The notes under the pieces were generated by a model. The model was not told the DNA's origin, did no database searches, and saw nothing but the letters and a program-made list of their open reading frames with translations. The position numbers were made by a program, and so were the translations under genes. Source: Methanolinea sp. (lineage in GTDB: Archaea; Halobacteriota; Methanomicrobia; Methanomicrobiales; Methanospirillaceae). Taken from it: a DNA stretch of 64,000 nucleotides. Shown piece by piece: positions 1 to 10,136 of the stretch; the stretch's first letter is position 1; the number at the start of each line of letters is the position of its first letter. The stretch covers positions 144,434 through 208,433 of the forward strand of contig JASEES010000001.1 of NCBI GenBank assembly GCA_030019395.1, given 5' to 3'.

Positions 1-1
1 C

Positions 2-82
2 TACAATTACGTTCCCCCGTCAGCAGAAGAGAAGTATCGTGAAGCAATCTACAGGAAGTATGAGGAGAAGGTGAAACCATGA
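2..82 (+). CDS. C-terminal end of a protein cut by the window edge (probably a permease)
   Basis: The reading frame open from base 2 ends in TGA at 80-82 and gives a charged tail of 26 residues ending EEKVKP. The stop overlaps the next ATG (ATGA), so the two genes are translationally coupled. In archaea and bacteria this kind of small CxxC thioredoxin-like protein often follows a UPF0718-type permease, so this may be the permease tail. That identity is inference from context only, as no membrane segment is visible here. Confidence 0.5.
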   Translation, partial: YNYVPPSAEEKYREAIYRKYEEKVKP

Positions 83-318
83 AAATCGAGATCCTTGGGA
101 CCGGATGCATGAAATGCAGAAGGCTGACAAAGAATGTTGAACAGGCTGTCGCGGAGCTGGGCGTCAGCGCGGATATCCAGAAAGTGGAAGACATCACCGC
201 GATCATGGACAGGGGGGTCATGCTCACCCCGGCGCTGATAGTCGACGGTGAACTGAAAGTCTCCGGCCGCGTCGCAGACGTCGCCGAGATCAAACGGATC
301 CTTACCGGAGGTGCCTGA
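79..318 (+). CDS. Small thioredoxin-fold redox-active disulfide protein
   Basis: This 79-residue protein starts with a short beta strand leading into GTGCMKCRR, the CxxC active site of the redox-active-disulfide protein 2 family (thioredoxin_3 fold). The cis-proline segment MLTPALIVDG and the closing helix are also present, so the fold is complete. It probably exchanges thiols or handles metal/metalloid in the cytoplasm. It overlaps the upstream partial gene by ATGA and lies just before a DGC protein and an arsenite exporter, which suggests a role in arsenic or thiol chemistry. The substrate is not evident. Confidence 0.85.
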   Translation: MKIEILGTGCMKCRRLTKNVEQAVAELGVSADIQKVEDITAIMDRGVMLTPALIVDGELKVSGRVADVAEIKRILTGGA

Positions 319-319
319 A

Positions 320-784
320 ATGGCAGAAATTCCTTCATGTACATGTGGACAGAATGAAAAGAAGCGGATCATCTTTCCCTGTGCGGGACAGGCAAATACC
401 GGCCAGATCACGAACCTCGCAGCGATCCAGCTGACCGAGGAAGGATACGGGAGTATCGCCTGCGCATCATTGCTTGCGATCGGGTCCGAGGGGCTGGTGA
501 CCAGTGCAAGGAATGTCGACGAGGTCGTGGTCCTCGACGGATGCCCGATGGAGTGTGCACGAAAGATCGCAGAAGCCCAGGGAGTTCCCATCAGTCAGCA
601 CCTTGTCATGACAGGACTGGGGATCACCAAGGGACCCTCGAGGTCATATACTGCTGACGACATCGAGAAGGTCGTCTCGGCATGCTGGGCAGGAGAGGGT
701 AAGGGTAAGGATACAAGGACAGGGTCAAAAAAAGGCGCAGGTCCGGGCACCGGCTGTGGGTGCGGATGCGGCGGAACGTGTTGA
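320..784 (+). CDS. DGC-domain putative zinc-binding protein with cysteine-rich tail
   Basis: The 154-residue protein carries the diagnostic LDGCPMECA segment near residue 75, which defines the DGC domain, and an N-terminal CTCG and PCAG pair. It ends in an unusual Gly/Cys tail (GTGCGCGCGGTC) that looks like a metal ligand cluster. I chose ATG 320 because GGAGGT lies at 307-312, about 7 bases upstream; the track start at 311 is a GTG overlapping that site. The frame overlaps nothing after this choice and sits directly behind the redox protein. DGC proteins are uncharacterised; a metal or arsenic role is inferred from the neighbouring acr3. Confidence 0.8.
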   Translation: MAEIPSCTCGQNEKKRIIFPCAGQANTGQITNLAAIQLTEEGYGSIACASLLAIGSEGLVTSARNVDEVVVLDGCPMECARKIAEAQGVPISQHLVMTGLGITKGPSRSYTADDIEKVVSACWAGEGKGKDTRTGSKKGAGPGTGCGCGCGGTC

Positions 785-1002
785 AAAAAGAGGAGCATGG
801 TCATGCGCACCAGGAAAACGGAAAATTGTTCCGGCAACAGGTTTGGGACGAGCAGCCCCCGCGAATGTCCGGATGCCGACCTGTGCTCTGTGCACTCATG
901 CGAATACTCATCCACAGCCCAGTACCCTTTGGGACAAGTCCTTTCCGGTAAAGGAGCCCGATATCCACTGACCCGCAAAAACCCCCTTACCCCGGAGGCA
1001 TC

Positions 1003-2078
<1,076 letters not shown>

Positions 2079-2082
<4 letters not shown>

Positions 2083-2942
2083 AAATGGATTCAATGCTTG
2101 TACCACTTGAGATCCACGGCGCGGGAGAGGTGATGGTCCCTGCCGTGGAGGAGATCGCCCGCCTCGGCGTGAAGCGGGTGGAGCTGCTGTATGTGATGAA
2201 CATCCGCGAGACAGCGGGTGATCCGGGATTATATGCACACGACCGGCAGGTGATGAACGACTGGAAAAACAGGATCGAAGCCTGCGGTGTTCGGGACGTG
2301 AAGGCAGAAGTCGTCACGGGAATTCCCTGGATCGAGATCCTGGAGCGATCAGAAGCTCTCCATCCGTCCCTCATCGTGATGGGCTCGCATGGCAGGTCAC
2401 TGATCCCCCGCATGTTCCTCGGGAGCCAGACCGAGAACGTGCTCCACCATGCACGGGTCCCCCTTCTTGTTCTCCGGGTCTCGATCATGAAGGAAGGGGA
2501 TCGGGATACCTGCACGCTGAACACAGGAATCTTTCGCCGGGTCCTCTACCTCACCGATTTTTCGGCCGAGGCGGAGCGTTGCATCCCGTTTATCGAGTGG
2601 ATGGCCGGAGCAAAACCCGACCGACTGGTCATCATGCACGTCCAGGACACACGGCGGCTCTGGACTGCATCGCAGGATCAAATCTCGGAATTCAACCAAA
2701 AAGACGCGAAAAGGCTCGCTGACCTGAAGGCCAGGTTTGAGAACATGGCTGTTCCGCAGGTCGTGACCGAGCTAGTGACCGGGAATGCCATCGATGAAAT
2801 CCTGGCAGTCGAGGAAACGTTCCATCCCACCATGATCGTGATGGGAGCGAAAGGTCGGACCGGCACGGTAAGTTCTCTCCTCGGAGGTGTGGCGGAAGCA
2901 ATCGTGCACAGGGCAAAGGCGCACGTGCTGGTGGTGAGATAG
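2079..2942 (+). CDS. Universal stress protein with two UspA domains
   Basis: The 287-residue protein contains two tandem UspA folds (about residues 1-140 and 150-287). Each ends with the nucleotide-binding pattern: [17 protein letters not shown] in the first and [17 protein letters not shown] in the second, which fits G-x2-G-x9-G-S/T. ATP binding is therefore likely in both halves. It is translationally coupled to acr3 by a 4-base overlap. UspA proteins are soluble stress factors; pairing with an arsenite exporter suggests a role in metalloid or general stress, but the effector is unknown. Confidence 0.88.
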
Positions 2943-3030
2943 CACGGAGGATGGTGTTTTTCCCCCCGGATTACCCAACCATAGCGCATCTTCTCGGGAA
3001 AGCGATGTTGCCGGACCTGGCGACGAGAAG

Positions 3031-3891
3031 ATGTCGGCGACGATGGCAACCATCGAGAGGTGGCTTGGGAACCCGGTCACCCGGTTCCTCCTCCAGTGGC
3101 TGTCTTCAGATTGCTCACGGTGCGGGAACCGGCTCGAAGTGGCCCTGTTCCGGTTCACCCATGGTGGATCTGCACCCTGCATCTTCTGCCGGCTGGCATC
3201 CTGGCTTGTCGGTATTACCCTCCGGAGGAGCGGGAAGGCCTTCGGAGTGCGTGAGGATCTGATGAAGGAAGGCCTCCTTGACCCATACCTTAGGCGGGGC
3301 CTCACCACAGTCATCCGGAGTATTGCCCGCCATGGGATCACCCGCCCGCAGCGGATAAACGCGCCATTCCTCGTGGTCTGGGACGTGACACACCGGTGCA
3401 ACCTCCGCTGTATCCATTGTTACCAGGACGCCTGTCAGGCACTTCCTGATGAGCTCGACACAGGGGAAGCCAAAGGGGTCATCGACCAGCTCGCACGGGC
3501 AGGAGTGGTCGCAATCGCATTCTCGGGCGGTGAACCTCTCATGCGCCCCGATATCCGGGAGCTGATCCGATACGCGAAAGAAAAGGGCTTTTTCGTCTCG
3601 CTTGCCAGCAACGGCACCCTGATCCGTGATGCTTTGGCACAGGACCTTGCGTCCGATGGTCTTGACTACATCGAGATCTCCCTTGACGGTGCGGATGCTG
3701 CCCACCATGACCTCTTCAGGGGAATTCCCGGCGCTTTCGACCGGACGGTCACGGGTATCAGGGCCTGTGTCAGCGCCGGCCTCGACACAGGGGTTGCAAC
3801 GACCGTAACGCGCGAGACTGTTGACCATCTACCTGCCATCCACCAGCTCGCTGCCATACTGGGAGCAAGCATGCCTTTGGATTGTTCATGA
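3031..3891 (+). pseudogene. Radical SAM protein, truncated at the C-terminus
   Basis: The 286-residue frame holds an N-terminal cysteine-rich region (CSRCG, CIFCR), the radical SAM cluster motif CNLRCIHC near residue 130, the FSGGEPLM glycine block and the LASNGTLI and ISLDGADAAHH strands. The frame breaks off after HQLAAILGAS, in the middle of the (beta/alpha) barrel, and ends in six unrelated residues. Methanogen relatives of this architecture normally continue another 150-200 residues with a twitch/SPASM-type cysteine region. No continuation appears in other frames before 3997. I read this as a 3' deletion; whether the product is made is unknown. Confidence 0.7.
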
Positions 3892-3996
3892 AGCAGCATA
3901 AGGGCGGGGACGAGGGCTCTTGTGCATCGATGTGATTTGTGACCACGAGGAGAGCAATCATAATGACGAGTGGCGGGAGAAGACCCGGGTGATGTG

Positions 3997-5031
3997 ATGA
4001 GAGCCAACGGTGTCCTTTTACGGTACGCAGTGTTTATGCGTGAACACTTTGCCATCGTCATCATCTCAACTCTTCTCCTCGCGATCGCAGTCGGCCTGGT
4101 CTCATCGGCACCGGGCCGGTTTCTCCAGCAGTACAGTGTGATTCTCATCGTGATCATGATTGGAGCGATGGGCTTTTCCATCACATACGAGAGTCTCAGC
4201 GCCTCTCTCAAGGAATGGTGTGCACGCTGTCTCTCGCTCGGCCTGGTACTGAATTTCCTCTTTGCACCGTTCCTGTGCTGGCTCCTTGCACTCCTGCTGC
4301 TCCAGGGATACCCCGATTTTGCCGTGGGCCTTGTTCTTATCGGAGCAGTTCCCTGTGCCGGGATGGCCATGGTCTGGACAGGGCTTCTGAAAGGTGACCT
4401 TCCGCTCGCGACGGTCATTAATGCCGTGACGATGGTGCTTGCACCGTTCCTCATACCGGTTATCATGCTCCTGTTTGCCGGGAGGTTCGTGGTCATTGAT
4501 ACGGCTGCCATGTTCGTTCAAGTATTCCTCACCGTCCTCCTCCCCCTCCTCATCGGCATATCCCTGCGGGAGATCCTTGAATGGCGATCCTGTATACTGA
4601 AAGGCAGGGGTGACGCCCAGAGGCCGCAGGCTGTCCGGGAGAAAGAACTAACCGTTCAGCATATACTCCCCGTCATGTCTGCCATCTCTGCGACGATGGC
4701 AGTCCTGCTCATGTTCATGGCCATTAACACAAGCATCCCGGTCATCGTAAAGAATCTTTCCGCCATCATCCCGCTCATCGCATCAACTATCCTCATATTT
4801 CCCGTCTTGTTCATCGTGGCCTACTTCATAAGCGAGCGGCTCTTTCCCCATGCCCAGAACATCGCCCTCACCTACTCAGCCGGCATGAAGAACCTCCCCA
4901 TAGCCATTGGGATTGCAACGGTCAGCTTCGGGGGACTCGCGATGTTGCCGGTGGCAGTGGGTTTTGCCTTCCAGATGCTGACCGCGGTAGGGTTTTACCA
5001 GGTCTACAGGAAATTAACGTCGGCCGCCTGA
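3997..5031 (+). CDS. Bile-acid-symporter/ACR3-superfamily membrane transporter
   Basis: This protein of about 344 residues has ten predicted membrane helices. The central IGAVPCAGMAMVWTGLLKGD matches the cysteine-containing block of ACR3 (compare [16 protein letters not shown] in the gene at 1003), and AGMKNLPIAIGIATVSF matches the second crossover motif of the BASS fold. It may be a distant arsenite carrier or an organic-anion:sodium symporter. The start is uncertain: the track begins at GTG 3970, but ATG 3997 follows a GGTGAT ribosome site closely. It follows the truncated radical SAM gene, possibly across the deletion junction. Confidence 0.75.
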   Translation: MRANGVLLRYAVFMREHFAIVIISTLLLAIAVGLVSSAPGRFLQQYSVILIVIMIGAMGFSITYESLSASLKEWCARCLSLGLVLNFLFAPFLCWLLALLLLQGYPDFAVGLVLIGAVPCAGMAMVWTGLLKGDLPLATVINAVTMVLAPFLIPVIMLLFAGRFVVIDTAAMFVQVFLTVLLPLLIGISLREILEWRSCILKGRGDAQRPQAVREKELTVQHILPVMSAISATMAVLLMFMAINTSIPVIVKNLSAIIPLIASTILIFPVLFIVAYFISERLFPHAQNIALTYSAGMKNLPIAIGIATVSFGGLAMLPVAVGFAFQMLTAVGFYQVYRKLTSAA

Positions 5032-5067
5032 CAAGTGAACAGAGCATCGTGATGGGATGCACCTCGC

Positions 5068-6402
5068 TCATTTTTTCCTGCAAAGGAGCATCAATGCACC
5101 CATCAGGGCAAGGATGCCAATGCATGAGGAGAATCCCGGTGCGGCTGCACGCATGTCTTCACCGGAATCTGGAATCTCCTGTGCGAGGACGAGATCTCCA
5201 TGGAACGAGGGAAAGTGCGACTCGACCCAGATCATGCGGTCCCCGTCGATAGATACATCACACGCAATGCCGTCCAGGGATATTTTTTCCACAGCGCCGG
5301 TCTGCGGGTCACAGAGGACGATGCTCGATCGGGGCGAATTCTCCGTGTAAACCCATCCAATCCGTTTTCCATCGGTAAACGGCGAGGAAATGTCAGGACT
5401 CCTTTCGGTTCCTGCCGGCGGCTGCGATGAACCTAAAAGGGTTCCACTCACGGGATCGATGCGCTCCGTTTTACCTGTGGAAATCACGTAAAGAAAGAGT
5501 TCTTTGAGAGATCCCTTATCCTGGCCTTCGAAGGTGATACGCCGTGTCGTATAAACCAGGTAATCTCCCTTCATCGCATAATCACTGACACCGGTATTGG
5601 ACACATTTCCCGCGTTGTTGCGGAACACTTCCGTATTTATGTTGTCAGTAAGAGAATACAGGAAAAGACCATTCCTGCCAAGGTATGCAATCCTGTCACC
5701 ATTGAAGAGGACAGCGGCAGGGTTGACGATGGGAAGCGTGCACACCTCTTTTCTCTCCCCGGTGTCAATATCATAGAGGACGATACGAGTGTCCAATCCT
5801 TCACTCACGTCATTTTGCCAGATGATCTTCCCCCTGTCAATCCTTGGCCACCAGGCGTTACCTGTGTCATCGATGATCCCGGCAGATCCGTTGCGAATCG
5901 AACAGAGGAATACCCGGTTCTGTGCGATTCCTGTCGTGCCAGGTCCGAAATCGACCCGGGGGGTTTCAAACCATGTTGCATACTCCCCCGATATCTCCGG
6001 TCCCGTGATCGTCATGTTTACCGATGGCAACCCGACGGTCTTTTTCTCACCGGTGGAAATGCGATAGAGGTAGATTCGGTTTTGGGAATCGTCGGGTCCT
6101 TCCACCCTTCCGGTGAAGAGGACAAAGTCTCCGGAAATTTTTCCACCGAGGGCGTTCGTTGAATTATCAGAAATTGTTTTCGTCACCCATCCGGCATCTG
6201 CTGGTACGGAGACCATACCCAGTATTAGCGCGACGAGCACTGCCATGGTGCAAAACACCGTAAATGACCATCCATGCACAGACTGATGCCTCCCATTTTG
6301 ATTGATAATTTGATTGCCATGAAACCACATCAAAGAGATCCCAGCCCTCCGATGTTGGGCCCGGATACTCTCCATTGAAACCTGCATTGTGTAATTTGCC
6401 AC
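5068..6402 (-). CDS. Secreted TolB-like beta-propeller protein with PGF-CTERM-like anchor
   Basis: The N-terminus has a hydrophobic signal segment (FCTMAVLVALILGMV, about residues 49-65). The body consists of repeated blades of the type GDFVLFTGR, YLYRISTGEKK and GDRMIWVE, typical of TolB/WD40-like propellers. The C-terminus reads APGF, then a hydrophobic stretch and LLCRKK, which is the layout of a PGF-CTERM signal for archaeosortase. The mature protein should sit outside the cell, anchored after processing. The exact start is unclear: the track start 6402 is a GTG without a ribosome site, and ATGs at 6387 and 6375 are alternatives. The ligand is unknown. Confidence 0.8.
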   Translation of the reverse strand: MANYTMQVSMESIRAQHRRAGISLMWFHGNQIINQNGRHQSVHGWSFTVFCTMAVLVALILGMVSVPADAGWVTKTISDNSTNALGGKISGDFVLFTGRVEGPDDSQNRIYLYRISTGEKKTVGLPSVNMTITGPEISGEYATWFETPRVDFGPGTTGIAQNRVFLCSIRNGSAGIIDDTGNAWWPRIDRGKIIWQNDVSEGLDTRIVLYDIDTGERKEVCTLPIVNPAAVLFNGDRIAYLGRNGLFLYSLTDNINTEVFRNNAGNVSNTGVSDYAMKGDYLVYTTRRITFEGQDKGSLKELFLYVISTGKTERIDPVSGTLLGSSQPPAGTERSPDISSPFTDGKRIGWVYTENSPRSSIVLCDPQTGAVEKISLDGIACDVSIDGDRMIWVESHFPSFHGDLVLAQEIPDSGEDMRAAAPGFSSCIGILALMGALMLLCRKK

Positions 6403-6457
6403 GGAGAACCGGCGCTGTGCCCCTCGAAATCGTCTTGGTAAGATTTTTCGTCTTCTA

Positions 6458-6470
6458 ACAACGACGTTGT
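6458..6470. promoter_or_regulatory. Palindrome in divergent promoter region
   Basis: ACAACGACGTTGT has 5-base arms (ACAAC/GTTGT) around GAC. It lies 19 bases before the MFS exporter start and 56 bases before the divergent propeller gene. It could be an operator for the exporter; no regulator gene is adjacent. Confidence 0.3.
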
Positions 6471-6488
6471 GAATACTGACTGATCACC

Positions 6489-7922
6489 ATGTGGCAGCTG
6501 GTCGGGAAACCTCCCCTACGTCGTCACACAGGTCAGGGGGAAAACCGTGCCGACCGGCAGGCAGTCCTCCTGATTGCCATACTCACCTCGTTTCTCACGC
6601 CGTTCATGATCTCCTCGGTCAATATTGCCATTCCTGCGATCGGGTCAGAGTTTGGAGCAGATGCCGTCCTCCTCGGCTGGATACCGACATCCTACATCCT
6701 CGCATCAGCGATCTTTCTCATCCCTGTGGGACGGCTGGCTGATATCCATGGCATGCGGCGGGTCTTCTTTCCGGGAATTGTTATTTTCACCGTGGCGACC
6801 GTCTTCTGTGCGTTTTCCGTCTCAACTCCGATGCTCATCGGCCTTCGGGTGATCCAGGGGATCGGAAATGCCATGGTCTTTTCGACTGCAGTTGCGGCAC
6901 TCACGGCGGTCTATCCCCCGGGAAAGAGGGGAATGGTGCTCGGGCTCAGCGTTGCAGCCTCCTACATCGGGCTTTCCCTCGGGCCGGTGCTTGGGGGTGT
7001 ACTGACCCTGAACCTCGGGTGGCGGAGCATTTTTCTCGCTGCGGTCCCCCTGGCAGTCATCATTATCATGCTGCTCGTCAGGAACGGCCATGAATGGACC
7101 GGGACGTGCCAGGAAAAATTCGATCTCGCGGGTTCGGTCCTCTACGGTCTCATGCTCCTCTGCCTCATGTACGGGCTCTCCCTGCTTCCCGGGACAGAAG
7201 GATGGGCTCTCGTCCTTTTCAGCATGCCCCTTTTCGCAGCTCTTATTTTCTGGGAACTTCGCACGGATAGCCCGGTCATCGAGATCGACATCTTCCTGAA
7301 AAACCGTGTTTTTTCTTTCTCGAGCATCGCGACCATGATCAATTACTGTGCCACGTTTGCGATCAGTTTCCTCCTCGCCCTCTATCTCCAGTTCAACAGG
7401 GGGTTCGATCCCCAGACTGCGGGTTTTATCCTCGCAGCCCAGCCGGTCGTGCAGGCGATCTTCTCTCCGGCAGCCGGCCGGCTCTCTGACCGCGTCGAAC
7501 CCGGAGTTATTGCATCGGCCGGGATGGGTGCAACCGCACTCGGGCTTGCGATGCTTGCCTTCCTTACGGAGGAGACGCCCCTCTTCTTCCTCGTTGCAGC
7601 TCTCGTCATCCTCGGCCTCGGTTTTGCCCTCTTCTCCTCGCCAAACACCAATGCCATCATGAGTTCCGTCGGCAGGGAGTTCCTGGGTGTCGCCTCCGCC
7701 ACTGTTGCGACAGCCCGCCAGGTCGGCATGATGCTTTCCCTTGGTATAACCATGGTCATTTTCTCGCTGATCATCGGGCGTGTCCAGATTACCCCGGACG
7801 TGCATACCCCCCTCCTGGCAAGCATACGCATCGCGTTTACCCTGTTTGCCATCCTCTGCACGGTCGGAATCTACTTCTCTCTCTCACGGGGGAAGGTCAG
7901 GGAGAATGCTTTGGTCACGTGA
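6489..7922 (+). CDS. MFS multidrug exporter, DHA2 (EmrB/QacA) type
   Basis: The 477-residue protein shows about 14 hydrophobic segments, the number expected for DHA2 drug:H+ antiporters. Motif A appears as GRLADIHGMRR near residue 80, and the exporter-specific motif C region GLSLGPVLGG lies near residue 160. It should export toxic or amphipathic compounds across the cell membrane. ATG 6489 lacks a clear ribosome site, so a leaderless transcript is possible. The gene is divergent from the propeller gene and does not share an operon. The substrate cannot be told from sequence. Confidence 0.9.
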   Translation: MWQLVGKPPLRRHTGQGENRADRQAVLLIAILTSFLTPFMISSVNIAIPAIGSEFGADAVLLGWIPTSYILASAIFLIPVGRLADIHGMRRVFFPGIVIFTVATVFCAFSVSTPMLIGLRVIQGIGNAMVFSTAVAALTAVYPPGKRGMVLGLSVAASYIGLSLGPVLGGVLTLNLGWRSIFLAAVPLAVIIIMLLVRNGHEWTGTCQEKFDLAGSVLYGLMLLCLMYGLSLLPGTEGWALVLFSMPLFAALIFWELRTDSPVIEIDIFLKNRVFSFSSIATMINYCATFAISFLLALYLQFNRGFDPQTAGFILAAQPVVQAIFSPAAGRLSDRVEPGVIASAGMGATALGLAMLAFLTEETPLFFLVAALVILGLGFALFSSPNTNAIMSSVGREFLGVASATVATARQVGMMLSLGITMVIFSLIIGRVQITPDVHTPLLASIRIAFTLFAILCTVGIYFSLSRGKVRENALVT

Positions 7923-8132
7923 TTCTGGCAGGGATGAACCGTTTGGTCTGAATTTGCGAGGGAGATTGAGGAAGGGCTACTGGTTTTCAGGCTCCCTCCA
8001 CCTTTGATGGTATCTCACTGCCCCGGGATGATACTTCAAAGGCGATTTGGTGATGAGGTTGGAAAAAAGAGGCAATTGGATTCTGATCCTCCCTACACAA
8101 AAGGGGAATAATGGATATGAATCCCACGTATT

Positions 8133-9542
8133 CTACCCGATCCGCACCAGCCTGTCGAGGAAGACCCCTGCCCAGAGGTACCCGATGAAACCGCCGATAA
8201 TATTCCCCACGACGATCCCGGAATAGACACCAAACTCGCCAAGCCCGAGCACCATGCCAAGGATGAATGCAAAGACGATATCGAAGGCAAGGGCCCGGAG
8301 AAGGCTGATGACGAGGGACGTAAAGCCATGCCCTGTTCCCTGGAAGACAGAGGAGGAGAACATTCCCAGGGGTATGAAGGGGTAAAAGAAGCACATGGTC
8401 TGGAAGAAGAGGATGAAGGCCGGGGAGAGGTGAGCGCTCCCGGGTGAATACGTGAAGAGTGCCGTGATCTGGGGGGAGAGCAGGTAGGTGAGGATACCGG
8501 TCACGAGACCGATGACAACCCCGATGCGTATCGAGTACCGGTGCACGATCCGGATCTTCTCATACTCCCTCGCCCCGTATGCTGCTCCTGAAACGGCAAT
8601 GACCGATGTTGCAATCCCTACCAGGGGGACGATTGCAAACATTACGATTCTCCAGCCAGAGGTATAGACAGCAACAGCATCGGTGCCGGCGATCGTGACG
8701 AGGATGAGGTTAATCGAAAGGGACATGACCGAGAGGAGGAGATACTCGAGGCTGGCCGGGATTCCCACACCGAGGATGGACCGGACAATCCGCATGTCAG
8801 GCGGGAAACCCCTGATTTTCAGGCTCACAAAGGTATCCTTTTTGACAAGGAACCAGTATGCAAGCACGACGAGAACCGAGGCTATCGAGATGACGGTTGC
8901 AATCGCTGCACCGGCTACCCCGAGTCCTGCCCCGTAGATGAGGATCGGGTCGAGGATGATGTTGAGAACCGACGAGACGGCCATTGCATACATCGTTCTC
9001 TTTGTGTCCCCTTCAGCCCGGAGAACGGCATAGGCCATCTGGACGACGAGGAAAAATACCGTCCCCAGGAAGACTATCTGCCCGTACTCCACTGCGATAT
9101 CGGTCACCGGCCCTGCACCGAGCAGTACCACGATGGGGCGGAGGAAGAGGACAAATACGATCATCAGGAACGCGGAAACGATGAAAGCGGTGAGGATGGC
9201 GTGGCTTGCTGCAGTATCCGCCCCTTCTTTGTCACGCGCCCCGATGCATCGGGCGACAACGGAGGTTGCCCCGGCACCTAACCCGTTGGAGAGAGCCATC
9301 AGGATCATGAAAAGCGGAGTGACAAAACCGACACCGGCAAGGGCATCGGAACTGATACCGGAGACCCAGATTGCGTCTGCAAGGTTGTATATCGCAATCA
9401 GGAGCATGGCAACGATCATCGGTCCGGCAAGTTTCCTGACGGCAACTTCCGGGTCCCCGCGGAGGATGCTGACTCCCTTCGTGAGCTGTTCGTCGAAGGC
9501 ACGATCAGGTGTTACCCCGCTTTTATCCGATGTATCAGTCAT
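8133..9542 (-). CDS. MATE family efflux transporter
   Basis: This 469-residue protein has 12 membrane segments in two similar halves, each beginning with the MATE pattern (LAGPMIVAMLLIAIYNLAD near residue 38, then GIPASLEYLLLSVMSLSINL in the second half). MATE carriers export cationic or aromatic drugs using Na+ or H+. The start overlaps the end of the upstream marR gene by 8 bases, so the two form one operon and MarR very likely controls it. About 210 bases of non-coding sequence separate its end from the MFS gene. Confidence 0.92.
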   Translation of the reverse strand: MTDTSDKSGVTPDRAFDEQLTKGVSILRGDPEVAVRKLAGPMIVAMLLIAIYNLADAIWVSGISSDALAGVGFVTPLFMILMALSNGLGAGATSVVARCIGARDKEGADTAASHAILTAFIVSAFLMIVFVLFLRPIVVLLGAGPVTDIAVEYGQIVFLGTVFFLVVQMAYAVLRAEGDTKRTMYAMAVSSVLNIILDPILIYGAGLGVAGAAIATVISIASVLVVLAYWFLVKKDTFVSLKIRGFPPDMRIVRSILGVGIPASLEYLLLSVMSLSINLILVTIAGTDAVAVYTSGWRIVMFAIVPLVGIATSVIAVSGAAYGAREYEKIRIVHRYSIRIGVVIGLVTGILTYLLSPQITALFTYSPGSAHLSPAFILFFQTMCFFYPFIPLGMFSSSVFQGTGHGFTSLVISLLRALAFDIVFAFILGMVLGLGEFGVYSGIVVGNIIGGFIGYLWAGVFLDRLVRIG

Positions 9543-9984
9543 CCCCGCAACTCTCTCCTATCAGGTGCATGCTCTGTCGCGCAAGGACCCCCAGAAGGTC
9601 CCGGACCATGTCACGTTCCTCCCTTGCAAGGACAGAAAGGAGTTCCCCCTCCCATTCTGCCTCGATGCCGAGGATCTCGGCGATTGTCTCCCTCCCCTTG
9701 TCCGTCAGGAACAGCCCCCAGGCACGTCTTTTCCCGGGTATTTTTTTCCGGGAGATGAAACCGCTCCGTTCCAGCCGCCGGACGGCACGGGCAACCGTTG
9801 CCTTGTCGAGGTAGAAGAACCGCGCAAGGGTCTCCTGCATCACGCCCTCTTTCCGGGACAGGTACATCAGGATGGGGAACTGCCCGGCGGCAAGGCCCCT
9901 TGGCACAAGGTGCCTGTTCAGGGCGATGGAGTGGTTCCGGTGAATAAGGGAGAAAAAGGCTCCCAGGGGAAGATCAGGATGCAT
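9535..9984 (-). CDS. MarR family transcriptional regulator
   Basis: The 149-residue protein contains the winged-helix core of MarR: LARFFYLDKATVARAVRRLERSGFI is the helix-turn-helix (about residues 62-86) and RAWGLFLTDKGRETI the wing and following helix. It should bind DNA as a dimer and release it on binding a ligand. It is the first gene of the marR-MATE operon. A GTTGC-N4-GCAAC palindrome in its own promoter is the likely autoregulatory operator. The family commonly senses drugs or phenolics; the ligand here is unknown. Confidence 0.92.
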   Translation of the reverse strand: MHPDLPLGAFFSLIHRNHSIALNRHLVPRGLAAGQFPILMYLSRKEGVMQETLARFFYLDKATVARAVRRLERSGFISRKKIPGKRRAWGLFLTDKGRETIAEILGIEAEWEGELLSVLAREERDMVRDLLGVLARQSMHLIGESCGDD

Positions 9985-10028
9985 CGGGAATCAATAGCAG
10001 TAGATGTGAGCAGGGTTCCGGCATAAAA

Positions 10029-10042
10029 GTTGCGTATGCAAC
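10029..10042. promoter_or_regulatory. Probable MarR operator in the marR-MATE promoter
   Basis: GTTGCGTATGCAAC has 5-base arms and matches the TTGC-N4-GCAA form seen at many MarR sites. On the minus strand it is flanked by TTTTTATT upstream and TTTTATG downstream, so a bound dimer would block TATA access. It lies 45 bases before the marR start. Confidence 0.65.
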
Positions 10043-10136
10043 AATAAAAATTTTCAAAATTTCATTTCATCTGAACGAGGGAAAACGGAAGGCTTTATGC
10101 ATGCCGCTCTTGAAAAGGGGATTGGGGCTTTTTGTC

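Noticed and set aside
797-1002. Small cysteine-containing frame before acr3 (ENCSGNRFG...SVHSCEYSS)
   Set aside because: A ribosome-like GAGGAGC precedes it, but the frame runs into acr3, two other frames are equally open and no family is evident.
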